Shown here: positions 42,752 to 53,006 of the stretch, piece by piece
Position numbering within the stretch: the first letter of the stretch is position 1
How the letters are laid out: every line of letters begins with the position of its first letter
Assembly (NCBI RefSeq): GCF_021462225.1
Contig: NC_061795.1
Coordinates: 46,014,872-46,078,871 of the forward strand
Source of the DNA: Girardinichthys multiradiatus
Taxonomy: Eukaryota; Chordata; Actinopteri; Cyprinodontiformes; Goodeidae
DNA: 64,000 bases
Direction: 5' to 3'
Translations under genes and position numbers: made by a program
The notes under the pieces: model-generated
Seen by the model: only the letters and a program-made list of their open reading frames with translations
Databases searched by the model: none
What the model was told of the DNA's origin: nothing

Positions 42752-43405
42752 TCACACTCGGATGCGAACCGCCCCAGTGCATGCTGTATTGTCTTGGCTA
42801 GATGGGGCCAGCAGGACCACGTCATCTGCAAAAAGAAGAGACAAAATCCCCTGGTCCCCAAACCAGACCCCCTCTGGTCCTTGCCTGCGCCTAGAAATCC
42901 TGTCCATAAAAGTTATGAACAGGACCGGTGACAAAGGGCAGCCCTGCCGGAGTCCAACATGCACCGGGAACAGGTCCGACTTAGTGCCGGCAATGAGAAC
43001 CAAACTCCTGCTCCGCTTGTACAGAGACCGGAAGGCCCCTAGTAAAGAGCCACTGATTACATACTCCTGGAGCACCCCCCACAGGGCATCACGAGGGACA
43101 CAGTCGAATGCTTTCTCCAGGTCCACAAAACACATGTGGACCGGTTGGGCAAACTCCCATGAACCCTCGAGTACCCTGTAGAGGGTATAGAGCTGGTCCA
43201 GTGTCCCACGGCCGGGACGAAAACCACACTGCCCCTCCTGAAGCCGGGGTTCGACTATCGGCCGGACTCTCCTCTCCAATACCCTGGCGTAGGCCTTACC
43301 AGGAAGGCTGAGGAGTGTGATCCCCCTGTAGTTGGAACACACCCTCCGGTGGGACCACCACCCCAGTCTGCCAATCCAAAGGCACTGTCCCTGTCCGCCA
43401 CGCAA
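42752..43405 (-). pseudogene. Rex3: Rex3 reverse transcriptase fragment (copy a)
   Basis: RT motifs in order: CSNYRGITLLSLPGKAYARV, EGQCGFRPGRGTLDQLY, CFVDLEKAFDCVPRD (first catalytic aspartate), GLRQGCPLSPVLF and SLLFADDVVLLAP (FADD). Immediately after FADD a frameshift moves the continuation (QHALGRFASECEAAGMKIS) to another frame (42592-42861), and then the deletion removes the thumb and C-terminal zinc region. All catalytic residues visible up to FADD are intact, but the protein cannot be complete. Confidence 0.9.
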
Positions 43406-43420
43406 TGTTGAAGAGGCGTG

Positions 43421-44032
43421 TCAACCATGACAGCCCCACAACATCCAAAGACTTGAGGTACTCAGGGCGGATCTCACCTTGCCACCGCGGAGCTTTTTAA
43501 CCACCTCGGTGACTTCAGCCTGGGTGATGAAAGAATCCAACCCCGAGTCCCCAACCTCTGTTTCCACCAGGGAATGCGTGATGGCAGGATCGAGGAGATC
43601 CTCGAAGTACTCCTTCCACCGGCCGATAATGTCCCCAGTCGAGGTCAGCAGCTCCCCACCCCCACTGTAAACAGTGTTGGCGAAGCACTGCTTCCCCCTC
43701 CTGAGGCGCCGGACGGTTTGCCAGAATCGCTTCGGGGCCAACCGGTAGTCCTTCTCCATGGCCTCACCGAACTCCTCCCAGGTCCGAGTTTTTGCCTCTG
43801 CCACCGCCCGGGCCGCGGCATGCTTGGCCCCACGGTACCCGTCAGCCGCCTCAAGAGTCCCACAAGCCAACCACAGCCGATAGGACTCCTTCTTCAGCTT
43901 GACAGCATCCCTTACTGCCGGTGTCCACCACCGGGTTCGGGTATTGCCACCGCGACAGGCACCGCAGACCTTACGGCCACAGCTACGGGCAGCAGCATCG
44001 ACAATAGATGTGGAGAACATGGTCCATTCCAT
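43421..44032 (-). pseudogene. Rex3: Rex3 endonuclease-RT linker (copy a)
   Basis: Open frame with [54 protein letters not shown] and ITQAEVTEVVKKLRGGK, the conserved region between the endonuclease and RT of Rex3. It overlaps the endonuclease frame (from 43912) in a different register, so a frameshift lies near 44030. A second break near 43420-43450 separates it from the RT frame. Confidence 0.85.
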
Positions 44033-44808
44033 TCGGACTCTATGTCTCCAACATCCCTCGGAATCTGGTCAAAGCTCTCCCGGAGGTGAGAGTTGAATAC
44101 ATCCCTGGCCGAGGGCTCTGCCAGACGCTCCCAGCAGACCCTCACTATGCGCTTGGGCCTGCCAAGTCTGTCCGGCTTTCTTCTCCTCCAGCGGATCCAA
44201 CTCACCACCAGGTGGTGATCAGTGGACAGCTCAGCCCCTCTCTTCACCCGAGTGTCCAAAACATGCGGCCGAAGGTCTGATGATACGACAACGAAGTCGA
44301 TCATTGACCTCCTGCCTAGGGTATCCTGGTGCCAAGTGCACTGATGGACACCCTTATGTTTGAACATGGTGTTCATTATGGACAATCCGTGACTAGCACA
44401 GAAGTCCAATAACAAAACACCGCTTCGATTCAGATCGGGGAGGCCATTCCTCCCGATCACGCCTCTCCAGGTGTCACTGTCGTTTCCCACGTGGGCGTTG
44501 AAGTCCCCCAGCAGAATAATGGAGTCCCCAGGAGGGGCACTATCCAGCACCCCCGACAGGGACGCCAAGAAGGCCGGGTACTCCGTGCTACCACTCGGCC
44601 CGTAGGCCGAAATGATAGTCAGAGACCTCTCCCCAACCCGAAGGCGCAGGGATGCGACCCTCTCATCCACTGGGGTAAACCCCAACACGAGACGGCTGAG
44701 CTGGGGGGCAACAAGCAAACCCACACCAGCCCGCCGCCTCTCCCCGCGGGCCATTCCAGAGTAGAAGAGAGTCCAGCCCCTCTCAAGGAGATGGGTTCCA
44801 GAGCCCAC
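43912..44808 (-). pseudogene. Rex3: Rex3 APE-type endonuclease (copy a)
   Basis: Endonuclease domain with [48 protein letters not shown] (Asp/Asn catalytic pair), [16 protein letters not shown] and [12 protein letters not shown] (the terminal Asp-His). The N-terminal strand with LALGTWNVTSL lies just upstream (44842-45129) behind a stop codon. In an active LINE this domain nicks the target DNA. Here one stop and one frameshift separate it from its neighbours. Confidence 0.85.
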
Positions 44809-45218
44809 GCTGTGCGTGGAGGTGAGTCCGACTATTTCTAGTCAATATCTCTCGACCTCCCGCACAAGCTCAGGCTCCTTCCCCCCCAGCGAGGTGACAT
44901 TCCACGTCCCTAGAGCCAGCCTAAGCATCCGGGGATCGGGCCGCCGAGGTCTCCACCTTCGTCCGCCGCCCAATCCTCTTTGCACCGGTCCCTCACGGTT
45001 CCCCATGCAGGTGGTGGGCCCAGGGAGGTCTCGCGTCTCTCGTTCGGGCTTGGCCCGGCCGGGTCCCGCAAGGAGCAACCCGGCCACCAGGCGCTCTTCG
45101 ACGAGTCCCGACCCCAGGCCTGTCTCCACGGTGGGACCCCGGCTTCGCCGTACCGGGCAACGTCACGTGCCTCGATTCTGTAGTCATCATGAGGGATTCT
45201 TGAACTCCTCCCAGGTCC

Positions 45219-45576
45219 TGCTGAATAAATTTACTTAATTTAAAGATTGGGTTGGGAAAAGGAAAATCTGTGTGATTATGCCGCTGCATCCAGAACATTC
45301 ATCCATTCATCATCTTCCACTTATCGTAGGCCGGGTTGTGGAGGTACCAGGTCCAGGAGGGAAACCTTCTCCAGCTCATTCTGGGGGATCCCAAGGTGTT
45401 CCCCGCCCAAACATACTATATACAGTCCCTCCAGAGAGTTCTGGGTCTCCTCCTAGTGGGACAGGTAAAGGCAAAAGTGAAATCTTTTCTCACCATGGCA
45501 GCTATTTGAAACAGCAATACACACTTATTTCATCCTTAGATTAATATAATGGGCTATATATTGAAACGGGTCTGTA
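45219..45576 (-). mobile_element. spacer with RTE/Rex3-like 3' end fragment
   Basis: 45296-45465 carries CATTCATCATCTTCC, TTATCGTAGGCCGGGTTG and GGGGGATCCCAAGGTGTTCC, a 3' terminus of another RTE/Rex3-related subfamily in minus orientation. The remainder of the interval is A/T-rich DNA with nothing recognisable. Confidence 0.65.
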
Positions 45577-45990
45577 CTCTCTCTTGTCTGCAGCTGGTTC
45601 AAAACGCTGTTGCACGTCTTTTAACTGGTACTGATAAAACTGAACACATCACCCTGTTCTGATGTCACTCCACTGTTTTTGTTTTTAAATGTTTGAATAT
45701 TTGTGGAACACCTTACAAAACCTTTTTGTATTTTTATTAATATGTGCCACCATGTGCCTATTCAGGTGGAGCGGGCAGCGCGTCGATGCAATCATTTGGG
45801 CTTCCTCAGATGGATAATGTTTTACCAGTTGGTTTAATAAACGGAACTGGACTGCACCGCATTATAACTGGGATTAAATTGGAATGTATGTAACATTTGA
45901 ATCTATATGGCTGGATTTATTTTATTATGTGTTTCTGTATATAAACTGGATCTGTTTGTCTTGTAAAGTGTCTTAAGATGACATTTACTT
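45577..45990 (+). mobile_element. L2 3' end with RT tail
   Basis: Plus strand starts with sequence for LQLVQNAVARLLTGTDKTEH, the C-terminal signature of L2-type ORF2, then a break, then a 3'UTR with CGATGCAATCATTTGGGCTT and TTGTAAAGTGTCTTAAGATGAC. It lies in the loop between the two inverted Rex3 copies. Confidence 0.75.
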
Positions 45991-46361
45991 GAATATTTAC
46001 AGAATATGTCATAGGAAATATTTACATAAAGCTCATACATTTATTGTCATTTAAATGTGAGGGGAAATTAAACAGAAACTTTATTTAATTATTGTGTTAA
46101 AAGTCAAGCATTTAAAAAAGTAACCGTCTCCTGCAAGAAATTACAGATTTAAATCAATCTGTGATGCTGTGGACCAAATAAAGTAAAATAAATGATGAAA
46201 CAAAAAGCAGTAAAAACACTTAAATCTGCAGTAATCTTTACCAGGGTGCCAATAAGTGTGGAGGCTGCTGTATTAAACCATATGACACCGGTACCTGAGG
46301 AATACAGTAGACAAAGAAACAAGGTTTAGGCCAAAATATGCAGGCATTTTTTCTGAAATTA
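45991..46361. other. no gene seen
   Basis: A/T-rich spacer between the L2 fragment and the 5' end of Rex3 copy b. No motif recognised. Confidence 0.5.
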
Positions 46362-48138
46362 CATAAAATGAACCGCCACCTTAATGTGGTGGAGGGTTTG
46401 AGTGCTGGATTCTAGAGGCTATGTTGTCCGGGGCTTAAATGCCCTGGTAGGGTCTCCAATGGCAAACAGGCTCTGAGTGACAGGTCAGACAAAAAGCGGT
46501 TCAAGACACCTTCCTGAGGACCACACAATCGACGCACGTGAAGTCGCCCGGTACGGTGGAGCTGGGGTCCCACGTGGAGCTAGGTCTGGGGTCGGGACTC
46601 GTGGGAGAGCACCCGGTGGCCGGGTTGCTCCTTGCGGGACTCGGCAGGAGTCAAGCCGAACGAGAGACGCGGGGCCATCTCCCAGTGGACCCAACCATGA
46701 GGGATCAGTGCAAAGAGGATCACGCAGCAGACAAAGGTAGAGACCTCGGCGACCTGATCTCCGGATGCTTAGGCTGGCTCTAGAGACGTGGAATATCACC
46801 TCATTGGGGGGGAAGGAGCCTGAGCTTGTGCGGGAGGTTGAGATATTGATTAGAAATAGTCGGGCTCACCTCCACGCACAGCGTGGGTTCTGGAACCCAT
46901 CTCCACGAGAGAGGCTAGAATCTCTTCTACTCTGGAGTGGCCCGTGGGGAGCGGTGGTGAAGTGAGGTGGGTTTGCTTGATGTCCCCCAGCTCAGCCGTC
47001 TTGTGTTGGTGCTTACCCCAGTGGATGAGAGGGTCGCATCCCTGCACCTTCGGATTGGGGACAGGTCTCTGACTGTCGTTTCGGCCTACGGGCCGAGCGG
47101 TAGTGCGGAGTACCCGGCCTTCTTGGCGTCCCTGTCAGGGTGCTGTATAGTGCCCCTCCCGGGAACTCCATTATTCTGCTGGGGGACTTCAACGCCCACG
47201 TGGGAAATGACAGTGACACCTGGAGAGGCATAATCAGGAGGAATTGCCTCACCGATCTGAATCCGAGTGGTGTTTCATTATTGGACTAGTGTGCTAGTCA
47301 TGGATTGTCGATAATGAACACCATTTTCAAGCATAAGGTAGGGGGAGGTTGGAGACATAGAGTCTAAATAGAGTCTAAATGGACCATGTTCTCCGCATCC
47401 ATTGTCGATGCTGCTGCCCGAAGCTGGTGGCAATCCCCGAACCCGGTAGTGGACACCGGCACTAAGGGATGCAGTCAAGCTGAAGAAGGAGTCCTATCGG
47501 CTGTGGTTGGCTTGTGGCACTCCAGAGGCTGATGGGTACCGTAAGATCAAGTGTGCCGGGGCCCGGGGTGTGGCAGAGGCAAAACCTCGGGCCTGGGAGG
47601 AGTTCAGTGAGGCCATGGAGAAGGACTACCAGTTGGACACGAAGCGATTCTGGAAAACTGTCCGGCGCCTCAGGCAGGGGAAGCAGTGCTCTGCCAACAC
47701 TGTTTACAGTGGGGGTGGGGAGCTGCTGACCTCAACTGGGGACATTATCGGGTGATGGAAGGAGTACTTTGAGGATCTCCTCAATCCTGCCGTCACGCAT
47801 TCCCTGGTGGAAGCAGAGGCTTAGAGATAGGGTGAGGAGCTCGGCCATCCGGGAGGGGCTCGGAGTAGAGCCACTGCTTCTCCACATCGAGAGGAGCCAG
47901 TTGAGGTGGCTCGGGCATCTATACCGGATGCCTCCTGAACGCCTTCCTCGGTAGGTGTTCCAGGCACGTCCCACCGGGAGGAGGCCCAGGGGACGGCCCA
48001 GGACACGCTGGAGGGACTATGTATCTTGGCTGGCCTGGGATCGTCTTGGGCTCCCCCCGGAGGAGCTGGAGGAGGTGTCTCTACTAAGTCTGCTGCAACC
48101 CGGTTCCGGATGAAGTGGAAGACGACGAGTACGAGCAC
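46362..48138 (+). mobile_element. Rex3: Rex3 LINE copy b, full 5' end, RT deleted
   Basis: Begins with a Rex3 5'UTR (AACCGCCACCTTAATGTGG, GCTATGTTGTCCGGGGCTTA, GGTAGGGTCTCC) and ends with the GACGACGAGTACGAG tail. The endonuclease is read in several frames (46765-46965, 46967-47233: [38 protein letters not shown]). About 340 bp of endonuclease are missing at about 47345, next to an 11-bp tandem duplication (AGAGTCTAAAT at 47361-47382). The linker (47507-47755) is followed directly at about 47820 by the C-terminal region (RDRVRSSAIREGLGVEPLLL, QLRWLGHLYRMPPERLP), so the whole RT is deleted. It runs opposite to copy a. Confidence 0.9.
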
Positions 48139-48198
48139 ATAAAATTAGATAAATTAAATTTATAGTGAGTTTGTTGTTATGGCTGATATGTTTTAGGA
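48139..48198. repeat. shared ~60-bp flank, right copy
   Basis: Reverse complement of 42560-42620. It starts at the end of the Rex3 b tail and ends GATATGTTTTAGGAGG. The identity ends at the same point on both sides, and the sequence beyond (GAGACAGCAAAAAAATAAG) has no counterpart near 42 kb. Confidence 0.9.
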
Positions 48199-48530
48199 GG
48201 GAGACAGCAAAAAAATAAGACAAACAAGCAACATGTTGAACTGAACCAGGTTCTGCATTACTTTGTCTTTATATTACCGCAATGATGTTGGTGAAGTTAA
48301 ACAAAAGGGAGCAGAGGGCTTAGAAAGGAGAAAAAAGGACTGCTTGTAAATAAAAGTGAAGAATGATAAAACCTTTGAAACAGTAAACAGGAGGCGATAA
48401 CAAAAAAAGAGTGTTTTTAATGGACAGCACAGGTACAGAGGCACAGACGAGTGTATGAGGGAGAGAATAAAAGAGATAAAAGTGGCCAATCTGAAACAAA
48501 ATTTGAGTCTATGGTGCAGCTAAATGTCAG
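48199..48530. other. no gene seen
   Basis: A/T-rich DNA between the inverted Rex3 locus and the TG microsatellite. No gene. Confidence 0.5.
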
Positions 48531-48574
48531 TGTGTGTGCGTGTGTGTGTGTGTGTGTGCGTGTGCGTGCGTGCC

Positions 48575-48606
<32 letters not shown>
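48531..48606. repeat. (TG)n microsatellite
   Basis: 76 bp of TG repeat with CG and CC interruptions. It is followed 60 bp later by a CA run, giving an inverted pair. Confidence 0.95.
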
Positions 48607-48607
<1 letters not shown>

Positions 48608-48665
48608 ATGAATTCGTTCCTCTAACCATGGACATGTGAGCCCTAAACTCATCTTTACCCCTGCA

Positions 48666-48712
<47 letters not shown>
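48666..48712. repeat. (AC)n microsatellite
   Basis: Pure AC run of about 23 units, complementary to the TG run at 48531-48606. The two could pair as a long hairpin. The long cysteine-valine frames on the minus strand here are an artefact of the repeat. Confidence 0.95.
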
Positions 48713-48714
<2 letters not shown>

Positions 48715-50756
48715 CCACCTCATTAGCAGCAGGACATGACATTTCAGGACCATTCTAGCCGGCTGATGGCAGATGAGGAAGAAGACAGAATCTTTAAACA
48801 ATTCCCTGTTTTGATCCAGTTCAGACTCTCTTGCCGTTAGAAAGATCAAGAGACGGGAAGAAAGTCCCTCTTAACTGGAGACAAATTATGGAGAAAAGAT
48901 TTCCACATCAGCACCATGTCTCAGGACTCGAGTGAGGAAACATGACATACTCTTTACAGCCACAGTTTTAAGCCAGCATTTCATTTCTATATCACATAGT
49001 TTGTTTTTGTTGGATTTAATATATTACAGATTTTTTATTGTCAGATTTGTTGAGTTTATTTATGCAAACCAACTCAAAACAAGCCATTTCTGGACATTCG
49101 GCAAATAAAAGCAAACAGGTTAATTTCTGACCCATTTTCAGTCCAATTCGACCACATTACTAGTCAGTCACAGTCAGATCCAGTTCAGTTATGAGTATTT
49201 ATGTCAGAGCTGGACTCTAATTTTAATTATGAGCTTTATTTTTTAAAGTCCTCCTGCTGAGCCCTTTCTGTTCACCCTGTAAATGGTTTAAGAATGGAAA
49301 TGCAACTTTCTACAGACCCTCTTATTTAATTCGAATTGACTAAGTTTTAATAAAATATGATTACTAGAATTTAAGCCTCAAACAAACATGTATTGTGCCA
49401 AAACTAAAGGCCATCTCCAAAAATTCTTGAACCATGAGATTTTCAGAACCTTCTGGTTGCCAAACATGGACATTTTTTCTGTCTATGGTGTTTTATGCAG
49501 AAATGACTGGTTAAATAGAGGCTTTAGTTCCAGTTTGGAAAGAGAAATTCAGAGCTGAATGGAAGTAAATTAGAGTATCGATGTGCGTTTTCTGAACTCT
49601 GGGCTGATCTAAGGGAAAACTGTAAGTTTTGATGTATAAATTGTACATGTGGAGATAAACTGTGGGCTTGAATGGAGTTTAAATTAAAACATTTCTATAT
49701 ATTTCACAGGATTAGAATCTGCAGTGTGCGACATTGGTCTGAGCTAAGCATCCTGTAGGAAAATCTGCAAATTCCTCAAATAAAAATGTGTTGTTGGGCA
49801 AGAACTTTAAAACAAATCAGTCTAATGGTTTACTCACTGCTGTCAAGGAGGAAAATTGTTAAAACTGTTTTTTTTTTGTGGTGTATTGGTTTCAGATGGA
49901 GCTGCGTATTTTCATGCATTTGTTTTCTTCTGTAAATGTTTTTCACTGTTGTAGAAGCTGTGAAACTGAAAATCATGAAGAAATGGCATCGTTAAATATG
50001 CCACCAACATCTAACCAGAGTCAGACCAGCATTAGGTCCAGATCTGGACTAAGAAGAATATTGATATGGGGAATATCTTTGCTAATTTCATAAACACCGT
50101 TCAGAACTTTCTTACCAAAACTGTTAGCACAACATTCTAAACGAGAATGCTTTTTGTTGGGATTTTTCCAGCATTTATTGAATCAAACAGGAAAGACTGC
50201 AGTATCCTGAACATAAAGCCAGTTAGCACTGATGAGGACCATGTCATCGGGATGTTCTCTTCAGATCTGAAGCACATTTTGTTTCACACAAAGAAAACTT
50301 TTACCCTCTCATGCGTATGTCTTTTCTGACTAACTTGTAGATTTTTAGCATAAACTTTGAAAGTTTCTGTTCATCTGAAACATTTTTAGTTAAGCTGTGC
50401 TGAAATGTTTAAATATTCATTATTCTTATTAAATAGTATAAATCCTATTCAACTAGTATTTTTGTGATTTTATAGGTGAAAAAATATGATCTCACTGCAA
50501 AACACATTTTTATAATTTCTACAAATTGTGTTGAAGAGCTGCACGCTCAACAAATCAACATGAGCATCTGCAGAGCTGCTGGTGCAGCCTGGAACCCAGC
50601 TGCTAGTTAATCGCTGTGTTAATGTCAGTAAACTGATTGGTCCATCAGGTCATTTTGATGGTAATCAGATAAAACCCACAAGGCTCCATGACTCACTGGT
50701 TCAACTCAGATGTTGTCCTTTCCTGTCTATAAATACATCCATGCATCTGAGATTAG
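48713..50756. other. no gene seen
   Basis: Two kb of A/T-rich, mostly unique-looking DNA. The frames at 49878-50093, 50147-50329 and 50582-50788 have no recognisable domains. Confidence 0.5.
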
Positions 50757-51050
50757 AGAGAAATCCGAAAGTATTCACACCCCCTTAAAGTTTTCTACGT
50801 GTTTTTGGTTGCAACCACAAACTTTGATTAGTTTTATTGGGATTTTATGTGATACAGTAGTGCATAATTTTGTATTTGGAGGAAAATTATAGTTAGTTTT
50901 TGTAATTTTTACAAATAAAATTTGTAAGAAAAATAATGTATTTGAATTCAGGCCTTTGCACTCTGACAACCCTAAATAAAATCCAGTCCAACACTCTTCC
51001 CTCAGGAGTCCCCTAATTTGTAAACGGACTCTACCTGTGCGTAATATAAT

Positions 51051-51412
51051 TCAGTCAGTCATTTTCTACCGCTTATTCCATAGTGGGTCGCGGGGGAGCT
51101 GGTGCCTATCTCCAGCAGTCTATGGGCGAGAGGCAGGGTACATCCTGGACAGGTCGCCAGTCCATCGCAGGGCAACACACAAACAACCATGCACACATTC
51201 ATTCATACACCTAAGGTCAATTTTAGAGTGACCAATTAACCTAACAGGCATGTCTTTGGACTGTGGGAGGAAGCCGGAGTACCCGGTGAGAACCCACGCA
51301 TGCACGGGGAGAACATGCAAACTCCATGCAGAAAGACCCCAGGCCGGGAATCGAACCCAGGACCTTCTTGCTGCAAGGCAACAGTGCTACCAACTGCGCC
51401 ACCGTGCAACCC
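51051..51412 (-). mobile_element. tRNA-derived SINE copy, reverse orientation
   Basis: Reverse-oriented copy of the family at 3058 and 26250: begins with the reversed GACT tail, contains GAACCCACGCATGCACGGGG and ends GGCGCAGTTGGTAGC reversed (near 51390-51412). Flanked by AATATAAT at 51043-51050 and 51416-51423. Confidence 0.9.
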
Positions 51413-51423
51413 AACAATATAAT

Positions 51424-52258
51424 AATAATATAATTCAATTCAGTTTTATTTATCTAGCGCCAATTCACAACACATGTCGTCTCAAGGCTCTTCACAAAGG
51501 GTTTGGAATGGTGCGGGATTGTTGGGGAGGTTAGAATAAACTACTGAGTGTTAGAGTTTGGCCATTTTAGAATGGGCTGTGTGTACTAAGTAAAATAATA
51601 CACTGATAAAGTTTGTCCATCTAGAGCCCACTGATGGTCATTGTTAAACTAAAAACCACAACGATTGGGATACCTCTCTCTGTCAGACTGATTATAACCA
51701 TTGGAAAAGAGAAGGGGTCACACAGGTAGCAGAAATGGAGGGTGTGTTTGCACCTCAACCATAACTGAGCCGGTTTAGGCTAAACCTGACTCCCCGTTAC
51801 TCCAACCAACAGGGAGGGAGGAAGGCAGAGGTAAAAATAACTGGAGAGTGTTGTTTCCTGATGTATTGTGTGAAAGGTGGGTAACTTTAAAATGGACTAA
51901 ATTAATTCAGACGAATCATACAGATTTCAAGTCAGGTACATTCATTCCAATTAATCCTAACCATTGAATAGTGCAGTCAGATTCAGTTATTTATTCAAAT
52001 TGGATAAAAAGTTTTTCTATCTAAGGAAACCCAGCAGATTGCATCCAGTCAGTGACTTGCAGCATTCACTCCTCCTGGATGAGCATGTAGAGACAGTGAA
52101 CAGTCACTGGCGTTGACTTTGCAGCAATCCCTCATACTGAGCATGCATGTAGCGACAGTGGAGAGGAAAAACTCCCTTTTAACAGGAAGAAACCTCCAGC
52201 AGAACCAGAACCAGGCTCAGTGTGAGCGACCATCTGCTACGACCGACTGGGGGTTGAG
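51424..52258 (-). mobile_element. L2 3'UTR fragments (two adjoining)
   Basis: First piece (51424-51920): terminal AATTCAGTTTTATTTATCTAG then the CACTGATGGTCATTGTTAAAC and CACACAGGTAGCAGAAATGG blocks shared with 63155-63440. Second piece (about 51921-52258): GATGAGCATGTAGAGACAGTG, CGACAGTGGAGAGGAAAAAC, CACGACCGACTGGGGG-type end, shared with 62290-62640. No coding part. Confidence 0.75.
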
Positions 52259-52320
52259 TATCTACAGCTGGTCTGTGAAGACCTCAGATGTTTGTAAGAG
52301 CACATTAGAGAACAAACAGC

Positions 52321-52975
52321 ATGATGAAAGTTCTGGAGAAGTTTACAGGTTTAGGGTTAGGTTCTAAAACAATATTCCAAGCTTTGAACATCTGACAGGA
52401 TGGACCACCTGCCGACCTACAAAGACATGGATGTCCACCTATGCTGAGAGAGTTGGAAAGGAGAACATTAATCAGAGAAGTAGCCAAGAAGCCCATGGTA
52501 ACTCTGGAAGAGCAGCAGAGATCCACAGCTCAGGTGTCTCTACTGACAGTACAATCATAGGTTTTGCACTCCACAAATTTGTCCGTCATGGAGGGGTGGC
52601 AAGAAGAAAGCTGTAAGAAGTCCTGTTTGCAGTTTTCCATGAACCATATAGCGGGCAGAGCAAGCTTAAGAAGAAGGTGCACATGTGCGGCAGGAAACAT
52701 CAACTCGAACACACCTGTGAACACACAGTGGCATCATCATGCTGGGGAATGTTTTTGTTCAGCAGGGACAGGAAACCTGGTCCGAGTTGATGGGAAGATG
52801 GACCCTGGAAGGAAATCTGTTGGAGGCTGCAGAAGACTTGAGACTGGGGTGGAGATTCACCCTCCAACTGGGTGACAACCTTAAACATGCAGCCAGAGCA
52901 ACTATGAAATGGTTTAGATCAAAGCATATTAATGTCTTAGAATGGCCTAGTTAAAGTCCAAAAATTTGAAAAATT
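52321..52975 (+). pseudogene. Tc1-like transposase relic
   Basis: The start codon region ATGATGAAAGTTCTGG is followed by broken DNA-binding segments (LPTYKDMD from the usual LPRHGRP). Later come HHHAGECFCSAGTGNLVRVDGKMD, NLLEAAEDLRLGWRFTLQ, ARATMKWFRSKHINVLEWPS, the strings around the second and third catalytic positions of this Tc1-like group. The catalytic QQDND reads QLGDN, the sequence ends at a stop before SPDLNPIE (here SPKI), and several frameshifts are present. It is inactive. Confidence 0.8.
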
Positions 52976-53006
52976 TCAAGGGGTGAGCATACTTTGCAAG
53001 CCACAG

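Larger units (their letters stand above)
42620..45218 (-). mobile_element. Rex3 LINE copy a, internally deleted
   Basis: RTE-type LINE on the minus strand, with endonuclease (43912-44808 and a short upstream piece to 45129), linker (43421-44032) and RT (42752-43405). The RT C-terminal third is deleted: near 42670 the reading jumps from the VGGE string to the 3' terminus (CNPVPDEVEDDEYEY). Sequences at 42926-42946 and 43354-43373 agree with the standard Rex3 PCR primer pair as I remember it, which supports the family name. The 5' end is slightly truncated relative to copy b. Confidence 0.9.
50757..53006 (+). mobile_element. Tc1-like transposon opened by SINE and L2 insertions
   Basis: Left end carries GAAAGTATTCACACCCCC, right end GGGGTGAGCATACTTT (imperfect inverted ends). 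Between them lie the 5' flank (50757-51040), an interruption (51051-52258) and a degraded transposase (52321-52975). The host sequence on both sides of the interruption joins as in intact relatives (...GTGCGTAATATAA / ACAGCTGGTCTGTGAAG...). Confidence 0.8.

Noticed and set aside
42762..44089. Long plus-strand frames opposite Rex3 copy a
   Set aside because: Antisense shadows of the GC-rich Rex3 coding region, without independent support.
48417..48742. Frames rich in Cys-Val or Thr-His
   Set aside because: Pure translations of TG/AC microsatellites.
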